A stretch of DNA of 64,000 nt from an uncultured Bacteroides sp. (GCF_963666545.1 NZ_OY762899.1:4034365-4098364); one strand, 5' to 3'. Counted from the first letter of the stretch, positions 17,199 through 27,660 are shown. Numbers and translations are program-made. The notes: generated from the sequence alone by a model not told the origin.

Positions 17199-19370
17199 AT
17201 GAAGAGAATCCTTTTTTCTTGCATGTTTTGCTCTTTCTTTTTGATTTTAAGCGCCAGTGAGGCCGATCGTTTATGGCTTCGAATGTCCGCCAATGAAAAA
17301 GCTGAAGTAATCTGCAAAAAACAATCTCCGACATTGACTATTGCAGTTACTGAACTCAGGAATGGGTGGAAGGGAATACCTGTCGAACTCCAAATGCAAA
17401 CGAGCAAAGAATGGAAGAAACTAGGAAAGGACGGATTTACCATTCGCACATCTGCTGATGGGAAGAAAATAATTGTTGCTTCGCTGGGCGAAACAGGTAT
17501 TCTTTATGGAGTGTATCACTTACTACGCTTGCAACAAACAGGTGAACTGACTGTTCAATTAAACATCTCTGAATCTCCTTCTTATAAGATACGGGTATTG
17601 AATCATTGGGACAACCTCGATCGTACGGTGGAGCGGGGTTATGCCGGCCGTTCTCTTTGGCATTGGGAACAGCTACCCGATACACTTTCGCCGAGATATG
17701 AGGAATATGCTCGTGCCAATGCCTCGATAGGTATTAATGGCACCGTGCTGAATAATGTCAATGCTAGTCCGCAAATGTTGTCAACAGAATATTTGCAGAA
17801 GGTCAAAGCTTTGGCAGGAGTGTTTCGCCCTTATGGTATTAAGGTCTATTTATCCATCAACTTTTCTTCTCCTGCTGAGTTGGGTGGATTGCCTACTTCC
17901 GATCCTCTTGATGCCTCCGTTAGTCGTTGGTGGAAAGAGAAAGTGAACGAAATTTATCGTCTGATTCCTGATTTCGGAGGATTTCTGGTTAAGGCGAACT
18001 CTGAAGGATTGCCCGGGCCGCAAGATTTTGGTCGCACACATGCTGATGGTGCTAATATGCTGGCCGATGCGTTGCAACCCCACGGAGGTATCGTGATGTG
18101 GCGGGCATTCGTTTACAGTCCGGGCGATAGTGATCGTGCTAAACAAGCTTATCAGGAGTTTATGCCGTTGGACGGAAAGTTTAGAAAGAATGTAATCATA
18201 CAGGTAAAGAATGGACCGATAGACTTTCAGCCTCGTGAACCATTTAGTCCGCTGTTTGGTGCAATGAAGCAAACAGCGGTGATGCCTGAATTTCAGATTA
18301 CGCAAGAGTATCTGGGGTTCTCTAACCATCTTGTTTATTTAGCTCCATTGTGGAAAGAATGTTTGGAAAGCGATACTTATCAACAAGGGCAAGGCTCTAC
18401 TGTGGCACGTGTCACGGATGGTTCAGTTTATCCGCATCAACTAACGGCCATTGCCGGAGTGGCAAATATTGGTGAAGATGCCAATTGGTGTGGACATCCC
18501 TTTGCGCAAGCCAACTGGTACGCTTTCGGTCGATTGGCATGGAATCACGAACTGACTTCAGCGCAAGTAGCGGATGAATGGATTAAACAAACCTTTCCGG
18601 ATAGTGGTAGTGCAGATAATGCAGCTGAGGCTGTGTCGAAGAATATCAGTCACGAATGGAAGAATGAAATATCAAGTAATATAACATCTATAAAAGGAGA
18701 AAGGAATTTGATTGTTGGTTCTTGGGAGGTTGCATTTGTACCTCAGGTTAGGCAAATGATGCTGGAATCTCGAGAGGCGGCAGTTGATTATATGATGCCC
18801 CTTGGACTGCACCATCAGTTTGCTTTCGGGCATCATTATGGCCCTGAACCTTGGTGCAATGTACCCGGTGCTCGTGCTGATTGGTTACCTACTTACTATC
18901 ATAAAGCAGATAGTGTAGGCATTGGATTTGATCGTAGCAGCACGGGAAGCAATGCCGTTTCAGAATATCAGTCGCCTTTGTGCGAGATGTTTGATGCCGT
19001 GGAAACTTGTCCCGAAAATCTTCTACTCTGGTTTCATCATGTGCCGTGGAATCATAAAATGAAAAGTGGGCGTACCCTCTGGGATGAACTTTGCTATACC
19101 TATGATAGTGGTGTGCGGCAGGCACGCTCGTTTCAGAAAACATGGGATGCTGTGGAGCGATATGTAGACTCACAACGTTTTCACGAAGTGCAGCGCCGTC
19201 TGAAGATTCAGACGCGAGATGCTGTTTGGTGGAAAGATGCTTGTTTGCTTTACTTTCAACAGTTCAGTGGTCATCCCATTCCTTATGATATAGAGCGTCC
19301 TGTGCATGACTTGGATAGTTTGCAACAATATCATTTGAAGATTAGCAATTACGAGAATGCTCCTATGTGA
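17199..19370 (+). CDS. aguA: GH67 alpha-glucuronidase
   Basis: A 723-residue enzyme with a short signal (FCSFFLILSASEA). The N-terminal domain is followed by the GH67 catalytic barrel: RVLNHWDNLDRTVERGYAGR near residue 130, GFLVKANSEGLPGPQ with the probable acid Glu269, then WCGHPFAQANWYAFGRLAW. The C-terminal block contains GLHHQFAFGHHYGPEPW, also typical. GH67 releases methylglucuronic acid from the non-reducing end of xylo-oligosaccharides, complementing GH115, which acts on internal residues. The product would feed the uronate pathway that includes the next gene. Confidence 0.95.
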   Translation: MKRILFSCMFCSFFLILSASEADRLWLRMSANEKAEVICKKQSPTLTIAVTELRNGWKGIPVELQMQTSKEWKKLGKDGFTIRTSADGKKIIVASLGETGILYGVYHLLRLQQTGELTVQLNISESPSYKIRVLNHWDNLDRTVERGYAGRSLWHWEQLPDTLSPRYEEYARANASIGINGTVLNNVNASPQMLSTEYLQKVKALAGVFRPYGIKVYLSINFSSPAELGGLPTSDPLDASVSRWWKEKVNEIYRLIPDFGGFLVKANSEGLPGPQDFGRTHADGANMLADALQPHGGIVMWRAFVYSPGDSDRAKQAYQEFMPLDGKFRKNVIIQVKNGPIDFQPREPFSPLFGAMKQTAVMPEFQITQEYLGFSNHLVYLAPLWKECLESDTYQQGQGSTVARVTDGSVYPHQLTAIAGVANIGEDANWCGHPFAQANWYAFGRLAWNHELTSAQVADEWIKQTFPDSGSADNAAEAVSKNISHEWKNEISSNITSIKGERNLIVGSWEVAFVPQVRQMMLESREAAVDYMMPLGLHHQFAFGHHYGPEPWCNVPGARADWLPTYYHKADSVGIGFDRSSTGSNAVSEYQSPLCEMFDAVETCPENLLLWFHHVPWNHKMKSGRTLWDELCYTYDSGVRQARSFQKTWDAVERYVDSQRFHEVQRRLKIQTRDAVWWKDACLLYFQQFSGHPIPYDIERPVHDLDSLQQYHLKISNYENAPM

Positions 19371-19408
19371 AATGACATGTGTAAAGAGTTGATCTCCTTC
19401 TTTTCCTT

Positions 19409-19437
19409 TTTGTTCAACAATTTATTTTATAGCTTTG
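19409..19437 (+). promoter_or_regulatory. Promoter of uxuA
   Basis: TTTG at 19409-19412 and TAGCTTTG at 19430-19437 match the Bacteroides -33/-7 promoter with a 17-bp spacer. They lie about 50 bp upstream of the uxuA ATG, so uxuA has its own start of transcription despite following the xylanase operon by only 117 bp. Confidence 0.65.
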
Positions 19438-19487
19438 TGGCATTTATCATTTAGATATTAGGTGAAAAGAATTAAAACGATAAAACA

Positions 19488-20684
19488 ATGGAAAAAACAT
19501 GGAGATGGTTTGGTAAGAACGACAAAATAACCCTTGCCATGCTTAAACAAATAGGAGTGGAAGGTATTGTGACAGCTTTACATCAAGTACCTAACGGAGA
19601 GGTGTGGAGCTTCGACGCGATCAACGATATGAAGACATATATCGAGTCTTTCGGTTTGCGTTGGTCGGTTGTGGAAAGTCTGCCTGTGTCCGAGGCGATA
19701 AAATATGCGGGATCGGAACGTGATGCGCTGATTGAAAACTACAAACTTAGTCTGGCCAATTTGGGAAGGGCAGGAGTGAAGACAGTCTGCTATAATTTTA
19801 TGCCTGTTATCGATTGGATTCGTACTGATCTGGAGTATCCGTGGGCGGATGGTACCTCTTCTCTTTATTTTGATAAAATACGTTTTGCCTATTTTGATTG
19901 CAGAATCTTGAAGCGTGCAGGTGCTGAGGCTGACTATATGGATGAAGAACTCCATAAAGTACGTGAGTTGGATGCCGTTATTACTCAAGCAGAGAAAGAC
20001 GAGTTGGTAGACACCATCATCGTGAAGACACAAGGCTTTGTAAATGGTAACATCAAAGAGGGCGACCAGAATCCCGTAGCCATCTTCAATAGACTATTAA
20101 ATTTGTACCAAGGGATTGATCGTAACGGTTTGCGGGAGAATCTGTGTTATTTTCTCACCTCCATCATGCCTGTTTGCGAAGAGTGGGGCATTAACATGTG
20201 CATTCACCCTGATGATCCTCCTTGCCAGATGCTTGGCCTGCCTCGTATTGTAACCAGTGCAGAAGATATTGACTGGTTTCTCCATGCAGTGGATAACCCG
20301 CATAACGGATTAACGTTCTGCGCCGGCTCACTTAGTGCCGGTCTGCACAATGATGTACCTGCTTTGGCTCGCCGTTTTGCAAAGCGTACTCACTTTGTGC
20401 ATTTGCGTAGCACCAATGTTACTCCCGAGGGTAATTTTATTGAAGCCTCCCATTTAGAAGGTCGTGGCCATCTGGTTGAATTGGTTCGTATCTTTGAGAA
20501 AGAGCGTCCCATCGTTCCCATGCGCGTAGACCACGGGCGACTGATGCTCGGTGATGCCGATAAAGGGTATAACCCCGGTTATTCTTTTCATGGTCGCATG
20601 TTAGCCTTGGCGCAAGTCGAGGGCATGATGGCTGTGGTGAAAGATGAACTCACTCATAAACGCTTTTACGAAAAAATGGAGTAA
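19488..20684 (+). CDS. uxuA: D-mannonate dehydratase
   Basis: A 398-residue cytoplasmic enzyme, the usual UxuA length. It begins MEKTWRWFGKNDKITL and carries the family segments ALHQVPNGEVW, YNFMPVIDW, and a metal-binding C-terminal half (MCIHPDDPP, FVHLRS, MRVDHGR). UxuA converts D-mannonate to 2-keto-3-deoxy-D-gluconate in glucuronate catabolism. Glucuronate freed by GH115/GH67 would be isomerised and reduced to mannonate by UxaC and UxuB, which are not in this window. Its own promoter may allow use with other uronate sources. Confidence 0.97.
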   Translation: MEKTWRWFGKNDKITLAMLKQIGVEGIVTALHQVPNGEVWSFDAINDMKTYIESFGLRWSVVESLPVSEAIKYAGSERDALIENYKLSLANLGRAGVKTVCYNFMPVIDWIRTDLEYPWADGTSSLYFDKIRFAYFDCRILKRAGAEADYMDEELHKVRELDAVITQAEKDELVDTIIVKTQGFVNGNIKEGDQNPVAIFNRLLNLYQGIDRNGLRENLCYFLTSIMPVCEEWGINMCIHPDDPPCQMLGLPRIVTSAEDIDWFLHAVDNPHNGLTFCAGSLSAGLHNDVPALARRFAKRTHFVHLRSTNVTPEGNFIEASHLEGRGHLVELVRIFEKERPIVPMRVDHGRLMLGDADKGYNPGYSFHGRMLALAQVEGMMAVVKDELTHKRFYEKME

Positions 20685-20689
20685 GCCAC

Positions 20690-20712
20690 GCAGTTTCTTC
20701 TGCATTTTTTTT
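20690..20712 (+). terminator. Short terminator after uxuA
   Basis: GCAG TTTCTT CTGC followed by eight T's, immediately after the uxuA stop. The stem is only 4 bp, so a second, stronger hairpin at 20876-20913 may do most of the work. Confidence 0.5.
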
Positions 20713-20875
20713 CAGAAATAGTCTTTGGGGGTGCGTGATTTTGTTTCTAATGATCCAACTTATTGTATCAATCTCTGTACGAAATCTCGCTAGTCGTTGT
20801 GATATTATCAGGTTGGAAAACACATATCTCTTAGTGAGTCCTGAGTAATTACGAATAAATAAACATTTATAAAAT

Positions 20876-20913
20876 AAAAGCACTAGTTACTAATGAAAGT
20901 ACTAGCGCTTTTT
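20876..20913. terminator. Bidirectional terminator between uxuA and rplT
   Basis: AAAAGCACTAGT pairs with ACTAGCGCTTTT (one G-U) around a short loop, with A's on the left and T's on the right. It can end both the uxuA message and the convergent rplT message. Confidence 0.8.
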
Positions 20914-20939
20914 ATAAAATATAAAGCTATAAACTAATA

Positions 20940-21290
20940 TTAAGCAGCTTTTGCTTTAGCTACAATAGCACTGAAAGCTTCAGGATGATTCATCGCTAAA
21001 TCAGCTAAAACTTTGCGGTTTATTTCAATGCCAGCTTTGTGTAAACCACCCATTAGTTTCGAATAAGACATTCCTTCTAAACGGGCAGCAGCATTGATAC
21101 GTTGTATCCAAAGTCCACGAAAGTTTCTTTTCTTATTTCTGCGGTCACGAAACGCATAGGTTAAACCCTTTTCCCAAGTGTTTTTTGCTACGGTCCATAC
21201 ATTTTTTCTAGCACCAAAGTAACCTCTGGTCAATTTCAAAATTTTCTTTCTTCTTGCTTTTGAAGCAACATGATTTACTGATCTTGGCAT
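20940..21290 (-). CDS. rplT: 50S ribosomal protein L20
   Basis: 116 residues, full length, with the L20 N-terminus ([18 protein letters not shown]) and the block [16 protein letters not shown]20 binds 23S rRNA early in large-subunit assembly. It is last in the infC-rpmI-rplT order conserved across bacteria and ends 27 bp before a bidirectional terminator. Confidence 0.99.
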   Translation of the reverse strand: MPRSVNHVASKARRKKILKLTRGYFGARKNVWTVAKNTWEKGLTYAFRDRRNKKRNFRGLWIQRINAAARLEGMSYSKLMGGLHKAGIEINRKVLADLAMNHPEAFSAIVAKAKAA

Positions 21291-21388
21291 AGTTTTACTC
21301 TTTTTTGAATGTTAGCGTCATTACTTTACGTTATGAACTTAAAGCTAATGCATTCGGTTAATACTTTAATAATACTTTTACGCTTTGA

Positions 21389-21586
21389 TTACTTCATAGC
21401 TAAGAGTTCCTTGACTTGACTCACATTTGTTGCATCAACAGTTGTAGAGTAGCACAAGTTTCTTTTTCTCTTTTTAGTTTTCTTAGTCAAAATGTGGCTG
21501 TGAAAAGCGTGCTTTCTTTTGATTTTACCTGTTCCGGTAAGAGCGAATCTTTTTTTAGAACCGGAGTTAGTTTTCATCTTTGGCAT
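21389..21586 (-). CDS. rpmI: 50S ribosomal protein L35
   Basis: 65 residues, [25 protein letters not shown] at the start in typical L35 fashion, rich in Lys and Arg. It lies between infC and rplT. The gap to rplT is 98 bp, longer than in many bacteria. Confidence 0.99.
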   Translation of the reverse strand: MPKMKTNSGSKKRFALTGTGKIKRKHAFHSHILTKKTKKRKRNLCYSTTVDATNVSQVKELLAMK

Positions 21587-21626
21587 CTTACTTGTTTTTA
21601 AATTATTAATTTAATATGGGAACGCA

Positions 21627-22289
21627 CTATACCTGCGCGTTACGCATTTCTTTATCTTCTTCTTCAGAACTATTTTCAACTTTTACTATTTTATCAGCCT
21701 TAACGACTGTGAGTTTAGCTGAAGGAGTAGTGGGAGTTGTTGAAACCACTTTTTTTTGTCCTTCTTTCTTTTTAGGAGAAAGAAAAATAGTCATTCTTTT
21801 GCCTTCGAGTACAGGCATTTGATCTACTTTAGCATAGTCTTCTAAATCATTAGCAAAACGAAGTAGCAATACTTCACCTTGTTCTTTGAAGAGGATAGAA
21901 CGTCCTTTAAAAAATACGTATGCTTTAACTTTATCACCATCCTCCAAAAAACCTTTAGCATGCTTTAATTTGAAGTCATAATCATGATCATCAGTCTGCG
22001 GTCCAAAGCGTATTTCTTTTACGTTCACTTTGACCTGTTTCGCTTTTTGTTCTTTTTGACGCTTCTTTAACTGATAAAGAAATTTAGAGTAATCAATAAT
22101 ACGACAAACAGGTGGCTCTGCATTAGGAGAAATCTCCACGAGATCCATTTCACGCTCTTCAGCCATTTTTAATGCCTGAAATATCGGATAAACTTTCGAC
22201 TCAATATCGTCATCACCTACAATGCGAACGTCTTTGGCTCGAATCTGCTCATTGATTCGGAATTGCCCTTTTAAGCTGTCATTCTTCAT
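21627..22289 (-). CDS. infC: Translation initiation factor IF-3
   Basis: IF-3 keeps ribosomal subunits apart and proofreads start-codon choice. The core is complete: [17 protein letters not shown] at the N-terminus, [19 protein letters not shown], and [13 protein letters not shown] before the C-terminal domain, followed by a Lys/Thr/Glu-rich tail of about 40 residues. I chose the ATG at 22289 ([15 protein letters not shown]), as Bacteroides relatives start with this sequence; a TTG at 22331 is in frame and would add 14 residues. infC often has an unusual start codon, so the longer form is not excluded. Confidence 0.95.
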   Translation of the reverse strand: MKNDSLKGQFRINEQIRAKDVRIVGDDDIESKVYPIFQALKMAEEREMDLVEISPNAEPPVCRIIDYSKFLYQLKKRQKEQKAKQVKVNVKEIRFGPQTDDHDYDFKLKHAKGFLEDGDKVKAYVFFKGRSILFKEQGEVLLLRFANDLEDYAKVDQMPVLEGKRMTIFLSPKKKEGQKKVVSTTPTTPSAKLTVVKADKIVKVENSSEEEDKEMRNAQV

Positions 22290-22406
22290 TAAAAAACGGT
22301 TACTTCCAGTTTGTTTTTTCTTTACTACCAAATTATTTTTAAAGTTAAAGTAAAAGCGGACCTTAGAACATTACTGAATGCTATGCTTTTACAATCGGCC
22401 GCAAAG

Positions 22407-24347
22407 TTACCATTTATTTATCATATTTTGAACTTCTTCATTCAGAATTTTACCAAAATCTTCAAATTTCATAGTTCCTTTATCTCCTTCTCCTTGCTTT
22501 CTAACAGAGACTTCCCTATTTGCTGCTTCTTTTTCGCCTACTACCAACATGTATGGAATGCGTTTCATCTCATTATCACGTATTTTTCGGCCTATCTTTT
22601 CATTTCTTTCATCTACTATAGCGCGAATATCCATTGTGTCTAAATACTGTTTCAATTCTTGTGCATAGTCATTAAACTTTTCGCTAATAGGTAGAATGGC
22701 AACTTGATCAGGGGCTAGCCACAATGGAAATTTTCCACCGGTGTGTTCTATTAATACTGCTACAAATCTTTCCATAGAGCCAAACGGTGCACGGTGAATC
22801 ATTACCGGACGATGTTTCTGATTATCAGCGCCAGTATATTCCAATTGAAAGCGTTCAGGAAGATTATAATCTACTTGAATTGTTCCCAATTGCCACTTAC
22901 GGCCGATTGCATCACGAACCATAAAATCCAACTTTGGCCCATAGAATGCAGCTTCTCCTAATTCCACTTTTGCCTTTAGTCCTTTTTCTTGGCAAGCTTC
23001 AACAATAGCTTGTTCGGCTTTTTCCCAGTTTTCATCACTCCCAATATACTTTTCGCGATTATTAGGATCACGAAGTGAAATTTGTGCTTCAAAGTTTTGG
23101 AAATCCAGCGCTTTAAAGATGATGAAGATAATATCCATTACCTGAAGGAATTCATCTTTCACCTGATCGGGGCGGCAGAAAATGTGGGCGTCATCTTGCG
23201 TAAAACTACGAACTCTTGTTAGTCCATGCAATTCTCCACTTTGTTCGTAGCGGTATACGGTTCCAAATTCAGCTAAACGCAATGGAAGATCTTTATAAGA
23301 ATGAGGTTGCCATTTATATATTTCACAATGATGGGGACAGTTCATGGGCTTAAGTAGATACTCTTCTCCTTCTTCTGGGGTGTGTATTGGCTGAAAAGAA
23401 TCTTTCCCGTATTTAGCGTAATGTCCAGATGTAATATACAATTGTTTATTGCCAATATGAGGAGTCATTACTTGTTGATATCCAAAACGCTTTTGAATTT
23501 TTTTCAAGAAATCTTCTAACCGTAAGCGGAGAGCAGTCCCTTTAGGTAACCACATGGGCAAACCTTTACCTACTGTTTCGGAGAACATGAATAGTTCCAT
23601 TTCTTTTCCTATCTTACGATGGTCTCGCTTTTTGGCTTCTTCCATCATCGTTAAATATTCATCGAGCATTTTCTTTTTAGGAAAAGTGATTCCATAGATG
23701 CGGGTAAGCATCTTACGATCTTCATGCCCACGCCAATAGGCGCCAGCTACAGAAGTCAATTTTATAGCTTTAATTGAGCCTGTATTCATCAAATGAGGGC
23801 CGCGGCAAAGATCAGTGAAATCTCCTTGGGTATACGTGGTGATGCGTCCATCTTCTAATTCTGATATTAATTCGCATTTATAAGTCTCACCTCGATCGCT
23901 AAATTTTTTCAACGCATCCGTCTTGCTGATGTTATTTCGTACTACCGCTTCTTTCTTTGAAGCTAATTCAACCATTTTTGCTTCAACGGCAACCAAATCA
24001 CTTTCTTTTATAACAGCTTCTCCCGGATCTACATCATAATAAAAACCGTTTTCGATTGCAGGTCCAATTCCAAATTGAATACCTGGATATAATTCCTGCA
24101 AAGCTTCGGCTAGTAAGTGAGCACTAGTATGCCAAAAAGCATGTTTACCTTGTTCGTCTTCCCATTTATAAAGAACTACAGAGGCATCTTCGTTTATTGT
24201 GCGACCTAAATCATACGTTTCACCATTAACGCCGCAAGCCAATACATCTTGCGCCAAACGAGAACTTATACTTTCTGCTATCCGCAGACCATTAACTCCT
24301 TCGCTATATTCACGAATAGAGCCATCAGGAAATGTTATTTTTATCAT
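22407..24347 (-). CDS. thrS: Threonyl-tRNA synthetase
   Basis: 646 residues, full length. Order: TGS domain (about 1-62), the SAD second editing domain ([11 protein letters not shown] and the GPHLMNTG block), then the class II catalytic core with the zinc ligands in [17 protein letters not shown] and [14 protein letters not shown], and an anticodon-binding domain after residue 545. It charges tRNA-Thr. It is 78 bp downstream of the TPR gene and upstream of infC. Confidence 0.99.
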   Translation of the reverse strand: MIKITFPDGSIREYSEGVNGLRIAESISSRLAQDVLACGVNGETYDLGRTINEDASVVLYKWEDEQGKHAFWHTSAHLLAEALQELYPGIQFGIGPAIENGFYYDVDPGEAVIKESDLVAVEAKMVELASKKEAVVRNNISKTDALKKFSDRGETYKCELISELEDGRITTYTQGDFTDLCRGPHLMNTGSIKAIKLTSVAGAYWRGHEDRKMLTRIYGITFPKKKMLDEYLTMMEEAKKRDHRKIGKEMELFMFSETVGKGLPMWLPKGTALRLRLEDFLKKIQKRFGYQQVMTPHIGNKQLYITSGHYAKYGKDSFQPIHTPEEGEEYLLKPMNCPHHCEIYKWQPHSYKDLPLRLAEFGTVYRYEQSGELHGLTRVRSFTQDDAHIFCRPDQVKDEFLQVMDIIFIIFKALDFQNFEAQISLRDPNNREKYIGSDENWEKAEQAIVEACQEKGLKAKVELGEAAFYGPKLDFMVRDAIGRKWQLGTIQVDYNLPERFQLEYTGADNQKHRPVMIHRAPFGSMERFVAVLIEHTGGKFPLWLAPDQVAILPISEKFNDYAQELKQYLDTMDIRAIVDERNEKIGRKIRDNEMKRIPYMLVVGEKEAANREVSVRKQGEGDKGTMKFEDFGKILNEEVQNMINKW

Positions 24348-24425
24348 AATAATGTGTTATATCTCTGTTTTAGCACGCAAAAATAATTAAATCTTTTAAG
24401 TATTTTGAGGTTTTATAGAAAAATG

Positions 24426-26459
24426 TTATTCAGCTTGTTCGGTAAAACGTTTAATAATATTATAAGCTGAAACAATTCCTAACTCACCTGCTTTGCTGAG
24501 GTCGGCAATACCTTTTTTGTTATTACCTAGAAAAATTTGTGTTAGGCCTCTATTAAAATAAGCTTCAGCAAAATCTTTGTTTAGTTCAATGGCTTTATCA
24601 TAGTCGGCAATTGCTGCGCGATAGTCTTTAAGCATTGCAAGTACGTTGGCGCGGTTATAATAGGCGTAAACAAAATCGGGTTCCAAAGTAATTACGTGGT
24701 CCAAATCACTTTTAACCATATCATAATCGAGTGCCAATACTGCTGGCTTTTGCCCCACAGCTACTGCGGCAACAGTGTTCGATAAATCATCTTTTGATTT
24801 TTGATATTCCAATTGCTTACATCTCACTAACGCTCGCATGAAGTAGGCAGGGAAAAAGGTGTCGTCAAGCAAAACCGTTTGCGTTAAATCTTCGATAGAA
24901 TTGGTAAAATCTTGTACCAAATAGAAGTCAAGAGAGCGAGAAAAACGCCTACGGGCATCTCTCGGGTTTTGCACAATATCGGAGGTATGCGTGTCTATCA
25001 GAGCAAAATGGAATGTCACCTGATCTTCTGTTAAAGGAGACTCAGCATTGGTGATATACAAGCGTTTGGGTAACACATTTGTGCGATTCAAATCATCAAT
25101 ATATTTGTGGTAGTGAATGGCTCGTTTTACTTCACTTGTCTTCTCATAGTAAGTAAGTAGATACATTGGCTCCATTTGAATCTCGACGTTTCGATCTTGT
25201 ACTTTGCCACGATAATCGCTTTTATATTGTTTTTCAGCTTCCGAATCGTCGGCAATAACTATTTTGCCATAGTTATTCATATTCTTATCCGACTTTTTTC
25301 GAGTTTTTTGGTCATTCTCGTCTGTGTCACTAGAATCTTTCTTGGCGTTTTTATTAGCTACTGTTAGTCCGTTTTGTTTATCTAATTGCATCTTTAACAC
25401 TTTGAACTCATCACGTTCTGCTCCATTACGGTCTCCCATTTTTCTTCTTGCTTCAGCTCGATTATAGTATCCCGCTAAGAAATTCGGATATTCATTAATA
25501 ACAGTCGTGTAATCTTTAATAGCTCCACGCAAGTCTCCTGTTTGTGCCTTTAGTAAGCCTCTATTAAAGATAGCCATCATATTTTTAGGCTCCATTTGAA
25601 TTACAAAATCAAAATCCTCTATGGCACGATTATCATCACCTACCTGTGCTCGAAGAAGGCCTCTGTTGTAATGTCCAATGAAGTTATTTGGTTCGATATC
25701 AAGTGCTATGTCATAATCATCCATAGCTCCTCTTAGATTGTTTTGATGGAAGCGTGCCAAGGCCCGATTTATATAATTTCCGGCATTTTTAGAACTTAAA
25801 TGTGTGGCATTGTCTAAGTCGGATTCAGCAGCAGCATATTTTCCTTGTTGTAATTTTACGATGGCGCGTGAAGACCAAGCATCAGGATCATATTTATCCA
25901 TTTTAATGGCTAAATCAAAGTCTTGCAAAGCACGAATCGTGTCTTTTTGCTTTAGTGCTACTTCGCCACGCATCAAATATGCTCGTGTATATTTAGGTGC
26001 AATTGCAATTAGCTTACCTAAGTCCTTTTCAGCTTCTTTGTAATCCTCTTTTTGGATGTGACATAGCGTTAAGTTATGCCACAATGTCACATTCTCAGGC
26101 TCGTGTTCTATAGCCTTTTTATAATCCTCTATCGCTCCGTCAAATTTGTTTTGCTTAATTCGAGCAAGGCCACGTATCTGATAAGCTCCTATTACAAAAG
26201 GATTTCGTTGAATGGCAGCATTGCAGTCAGCCTCTGCTCCTTGATAGTCATCTAGGTTTATTTTGGCCAAACCCCTAAAGAAATAGGGCTCGTATAAATA
26301 AGGCTTTGCATTAATTACTTGATTAAAGTACTGGATAGAAAGCACATAGTCCTCAAAATAAAGTGCATTACGGGCAATGGTCATGACTCGTTCTGTATTT
26401 ATTTGGGCAGAAAGAAAAGAAGGAAATAGCAGTAAAGCTAATATTATTTTTTTTGCCAT
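24426..26459 (-). CDS. Secreted tetratricopeptide-repeat protein
   Basis: 677 residues with a signal peptide (ALLLFPSFLSAQ). About ten TPR units fill residues 25-350 (repeated patterns such as AIEDFDFVIQMEPKN and FNRGLLKAQTGDLRGAIKDY), then a charged linker (residues about 365-400, rich in Lys, Asp and Ser), then a middle region and further TPRs near the C-terminus. TPR arrays bind other proteins; a periplasmic scaffold role is plausible but not shown. It lies between def and thrS on the same strand, an odd place for an envelope protein. Confidence 0.9.
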   Translation of the reverse strand: MAKKIILALLLFPSFLSAQINTERVMTIARNALYFEDYVLSIQYFNQVINAKPYLYEPYFFRGLAKINLDDYQGAEADCNAAIQRNPFVIGAYQIRGLARIKQNKFDGAIEDYKKAIEHEPENVTLWHNLTLCHIQKEDYKEAEKDLGKLIAIAPKYTRAYLMRGEVALKQKDTIRALQDFDLAIKMDKYDPDAWSSRAIVKLQQGKYAAAESDLDNATHLSSKNAGNYINRALARFHQNNLRGAMDDYDIALDIEPNNFIGHYNRGLLRAQVGDDNRAIEDFDFVIQMEPKNMMAIFNRGLLKAQTGDLRGAIKDYTTVINEYPNFLAGYYNRAEARRKMGDRNGAERDEFKVLKMQLDKQNGLTVANKNAKKDSSDTDENDQKTRKKSDKNMNNYGKIVIADDSEAEKQYKSDYRGKVQDRNVEIQMEPMYLLTYYEKTSEVKRAIHYHKYIDDLNRTNVLPKRLYITNAESPLTEDQVTFHFALIDTHTSDIVQNPRDARRRFSRSLDFYLVQDFTNSIEDLTQTVLLDDTFFPAYFMRALVRCKQLEYQKSKDDLSNTVAAVAVGQKPAVLALDYDMVKSDLDHVITLEPDFVYAYYNRANVLAMLKDYRAAIADYDKAIELNKDFAEAYFNRGLTQIFLGNNKKGIADLSKAGELGIVSAYNIIKRFTEQAE

Positions 26460-26595
26460 TGATCTTTATATACTTTTGTAAGCAGAGCAAATGTAGTATT
26501 TTTCAATCATCTATTAGATTCAAGGGTTCTTTTTTTATCTTTTTTGACTAATTTAAAGTTCGTTTGGATTGCGTTGCTCGAATATTCACTTTTTT

Positions 26596-26639
26596 AATGA
26601 CCAACAGCTTAATCTATTTAGATTATGCTGTTGGTCATT
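26596..26639. repeat. Long perfect stem between TPR gene and def
   Basis: AATGACCAACAGC and GCTGTTGGTCATT are perfect 13-bp arms, and the inner TAATCT/AGATTA also pairs after one T-T mismatch, leaving an ATTT loop. No T run follows on the - strand, where def and the TPR gene are transcribed, so it may be a processing or regulatory hairpin rather than a classic terminator. Confidence 0.7.
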
Positions 26640-26655
26640 AATGTATTTTCTGTTC

Positions 26656-27210
26656 TTATTTTATTGTTTTCACTTTGTAGGAACAGTGAGCTTTGCCTTT
26701 AAGCATGGCATTTAATTTTCCTTTAATCATCTGTTTGCGCAATGGAGAAATATGATCTATAAACATTTTCCCATCCAAATGGTCAAACTCGTGTTGCATT
26801 ACTCTGGCTAAATATCCTTCTACCCATTCATTATGTTCGTTGTAGTTACTATCAAGGTATCTTACGTGAATTTTATCTTTTCTTTTTACGCTTTCGTGAA
26901 TGCCCGGTAAACTCAAGCATCCTTCTTCGATAGATACATCGTTTCCGGTGAATTCCAATATATGTGCGTTGATATACGCTTTACGAAAGTCTTTATACTC
27001 GGGATGTTCTTCAGAAAGAGGATCCAGATTGATAACAACTACACGGATAGGCAACCCAATTTGCGGTGCTGCAAGCCCCACTCCATCTGCCTTATCCATT
27101 GTTTCAAACATATTTTCTATGAGTTCATTTAATTGGGGATAATCTGGGGATATATCATCAGCAACCTTTCTCAATACAGGCTGTCCATATATATAAATAG
27201 GTAAAATCAT
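26656..27210 (-). CDS. def: Peptide deformylase
   Basis: 184 residues with all three deformylase motifs: [19 protein letters not shown] (metal Cys) and QHEFDHLDG (metal His pair and catalytic Glu). It removes the formyl group from new proteins. It follows ruvX with a 33-bp gap and precedes the TPR gene. Confidence 0.99.
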   Translation of the reverse strand: MILPIYIYGQPVLRKVADDISPDYPQLNELIENMFETMDKADGVGLAAPQIGLPIRVVVINLDPLSEEHPEYKDFRKAYINAHILEFTGNDVSIEEGCLSLPGIHESVKRKDKIHVRYLDSNYNEHNEWVEGYLARVMQHEFDHLDGKMFIDHISPLRKQMIKGKLNAMLKGKAHCSYKVKTIK

Positions 27211-27243
27211 ATTTTGAAAAAAAAAGTTTTAATTAATTCTTAC

Positions 27244-27660
27244 TCAGTAACGCTTGCTTTCGAGATATGTCTGTAGAATAATAGTGGCACTGATTTCATC
27301 TACCAATGATTTATTTTGCCTGTCTTTTTTTTTCAATCCAGCCTCAAGCATGGTTCGATGTGCTAAGACAGATGTGAAGCGCTCGTCAACAAACTCAATG
27401 GTCATATCAGGTATTTTTTTTCTGAGGTTACTAACAAAAGGTTTTATATATTGCATACTCTCAGACATTTCATTATTCATTTGTCTGGGTAGGCCAATAA
27501 TGATGCGCTCAACAGGTTCTTCTTTAATATATCTCAGTATAAAATCTAATAATTCATTGGTTGCCACAGTGGTTAAGCCGCCCGCAATAATTTGCATTGT
27601 ATCCGTAACAGCAATGCCTGTACGTTTTCTGCCGTAATCAATAGCTAAAATCCTACTCAT
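27244..27660 (-). CDS. ruvX: Holliday junction resolvase-like RuvX/YqgF
   Basis: 138 residues from the ATG at 27660 (a TTG twelve bases upstream is less likely). RNase H-like fold with ILAIDYGRKRTGIAVTD at the start, VERIIIGLPRQMN, and FVDERFTS. Homologues are linked to pre-16S rRNA processing and to junction cleavage. A -7 type element TAATTTTG lies on this strand at 27677-27670, so the transcript would start within a few bases of the ATG and be almost leaderless. Confidence 0.95.
   Translation of the reverse strand: MSRILAIDYGRKRTGIAVTDTMQIIAGGLTTVATNELLDFILRYIKEEPVERIIIGLPRQMNNEMSESMQYIKPFVSNLRKKIPDMTIEFVDERFTSVLAHRTMLEAGLKKKDRQNKSLVDEISATIILQTYLESKRY

Noticed and set aside
24426-26459. 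TPR array considered as a SusD-like protein
   Set aside because: Repeats are regular 34-residue TPR units throughout and there is no lipobox or SusD C-terminal signature.
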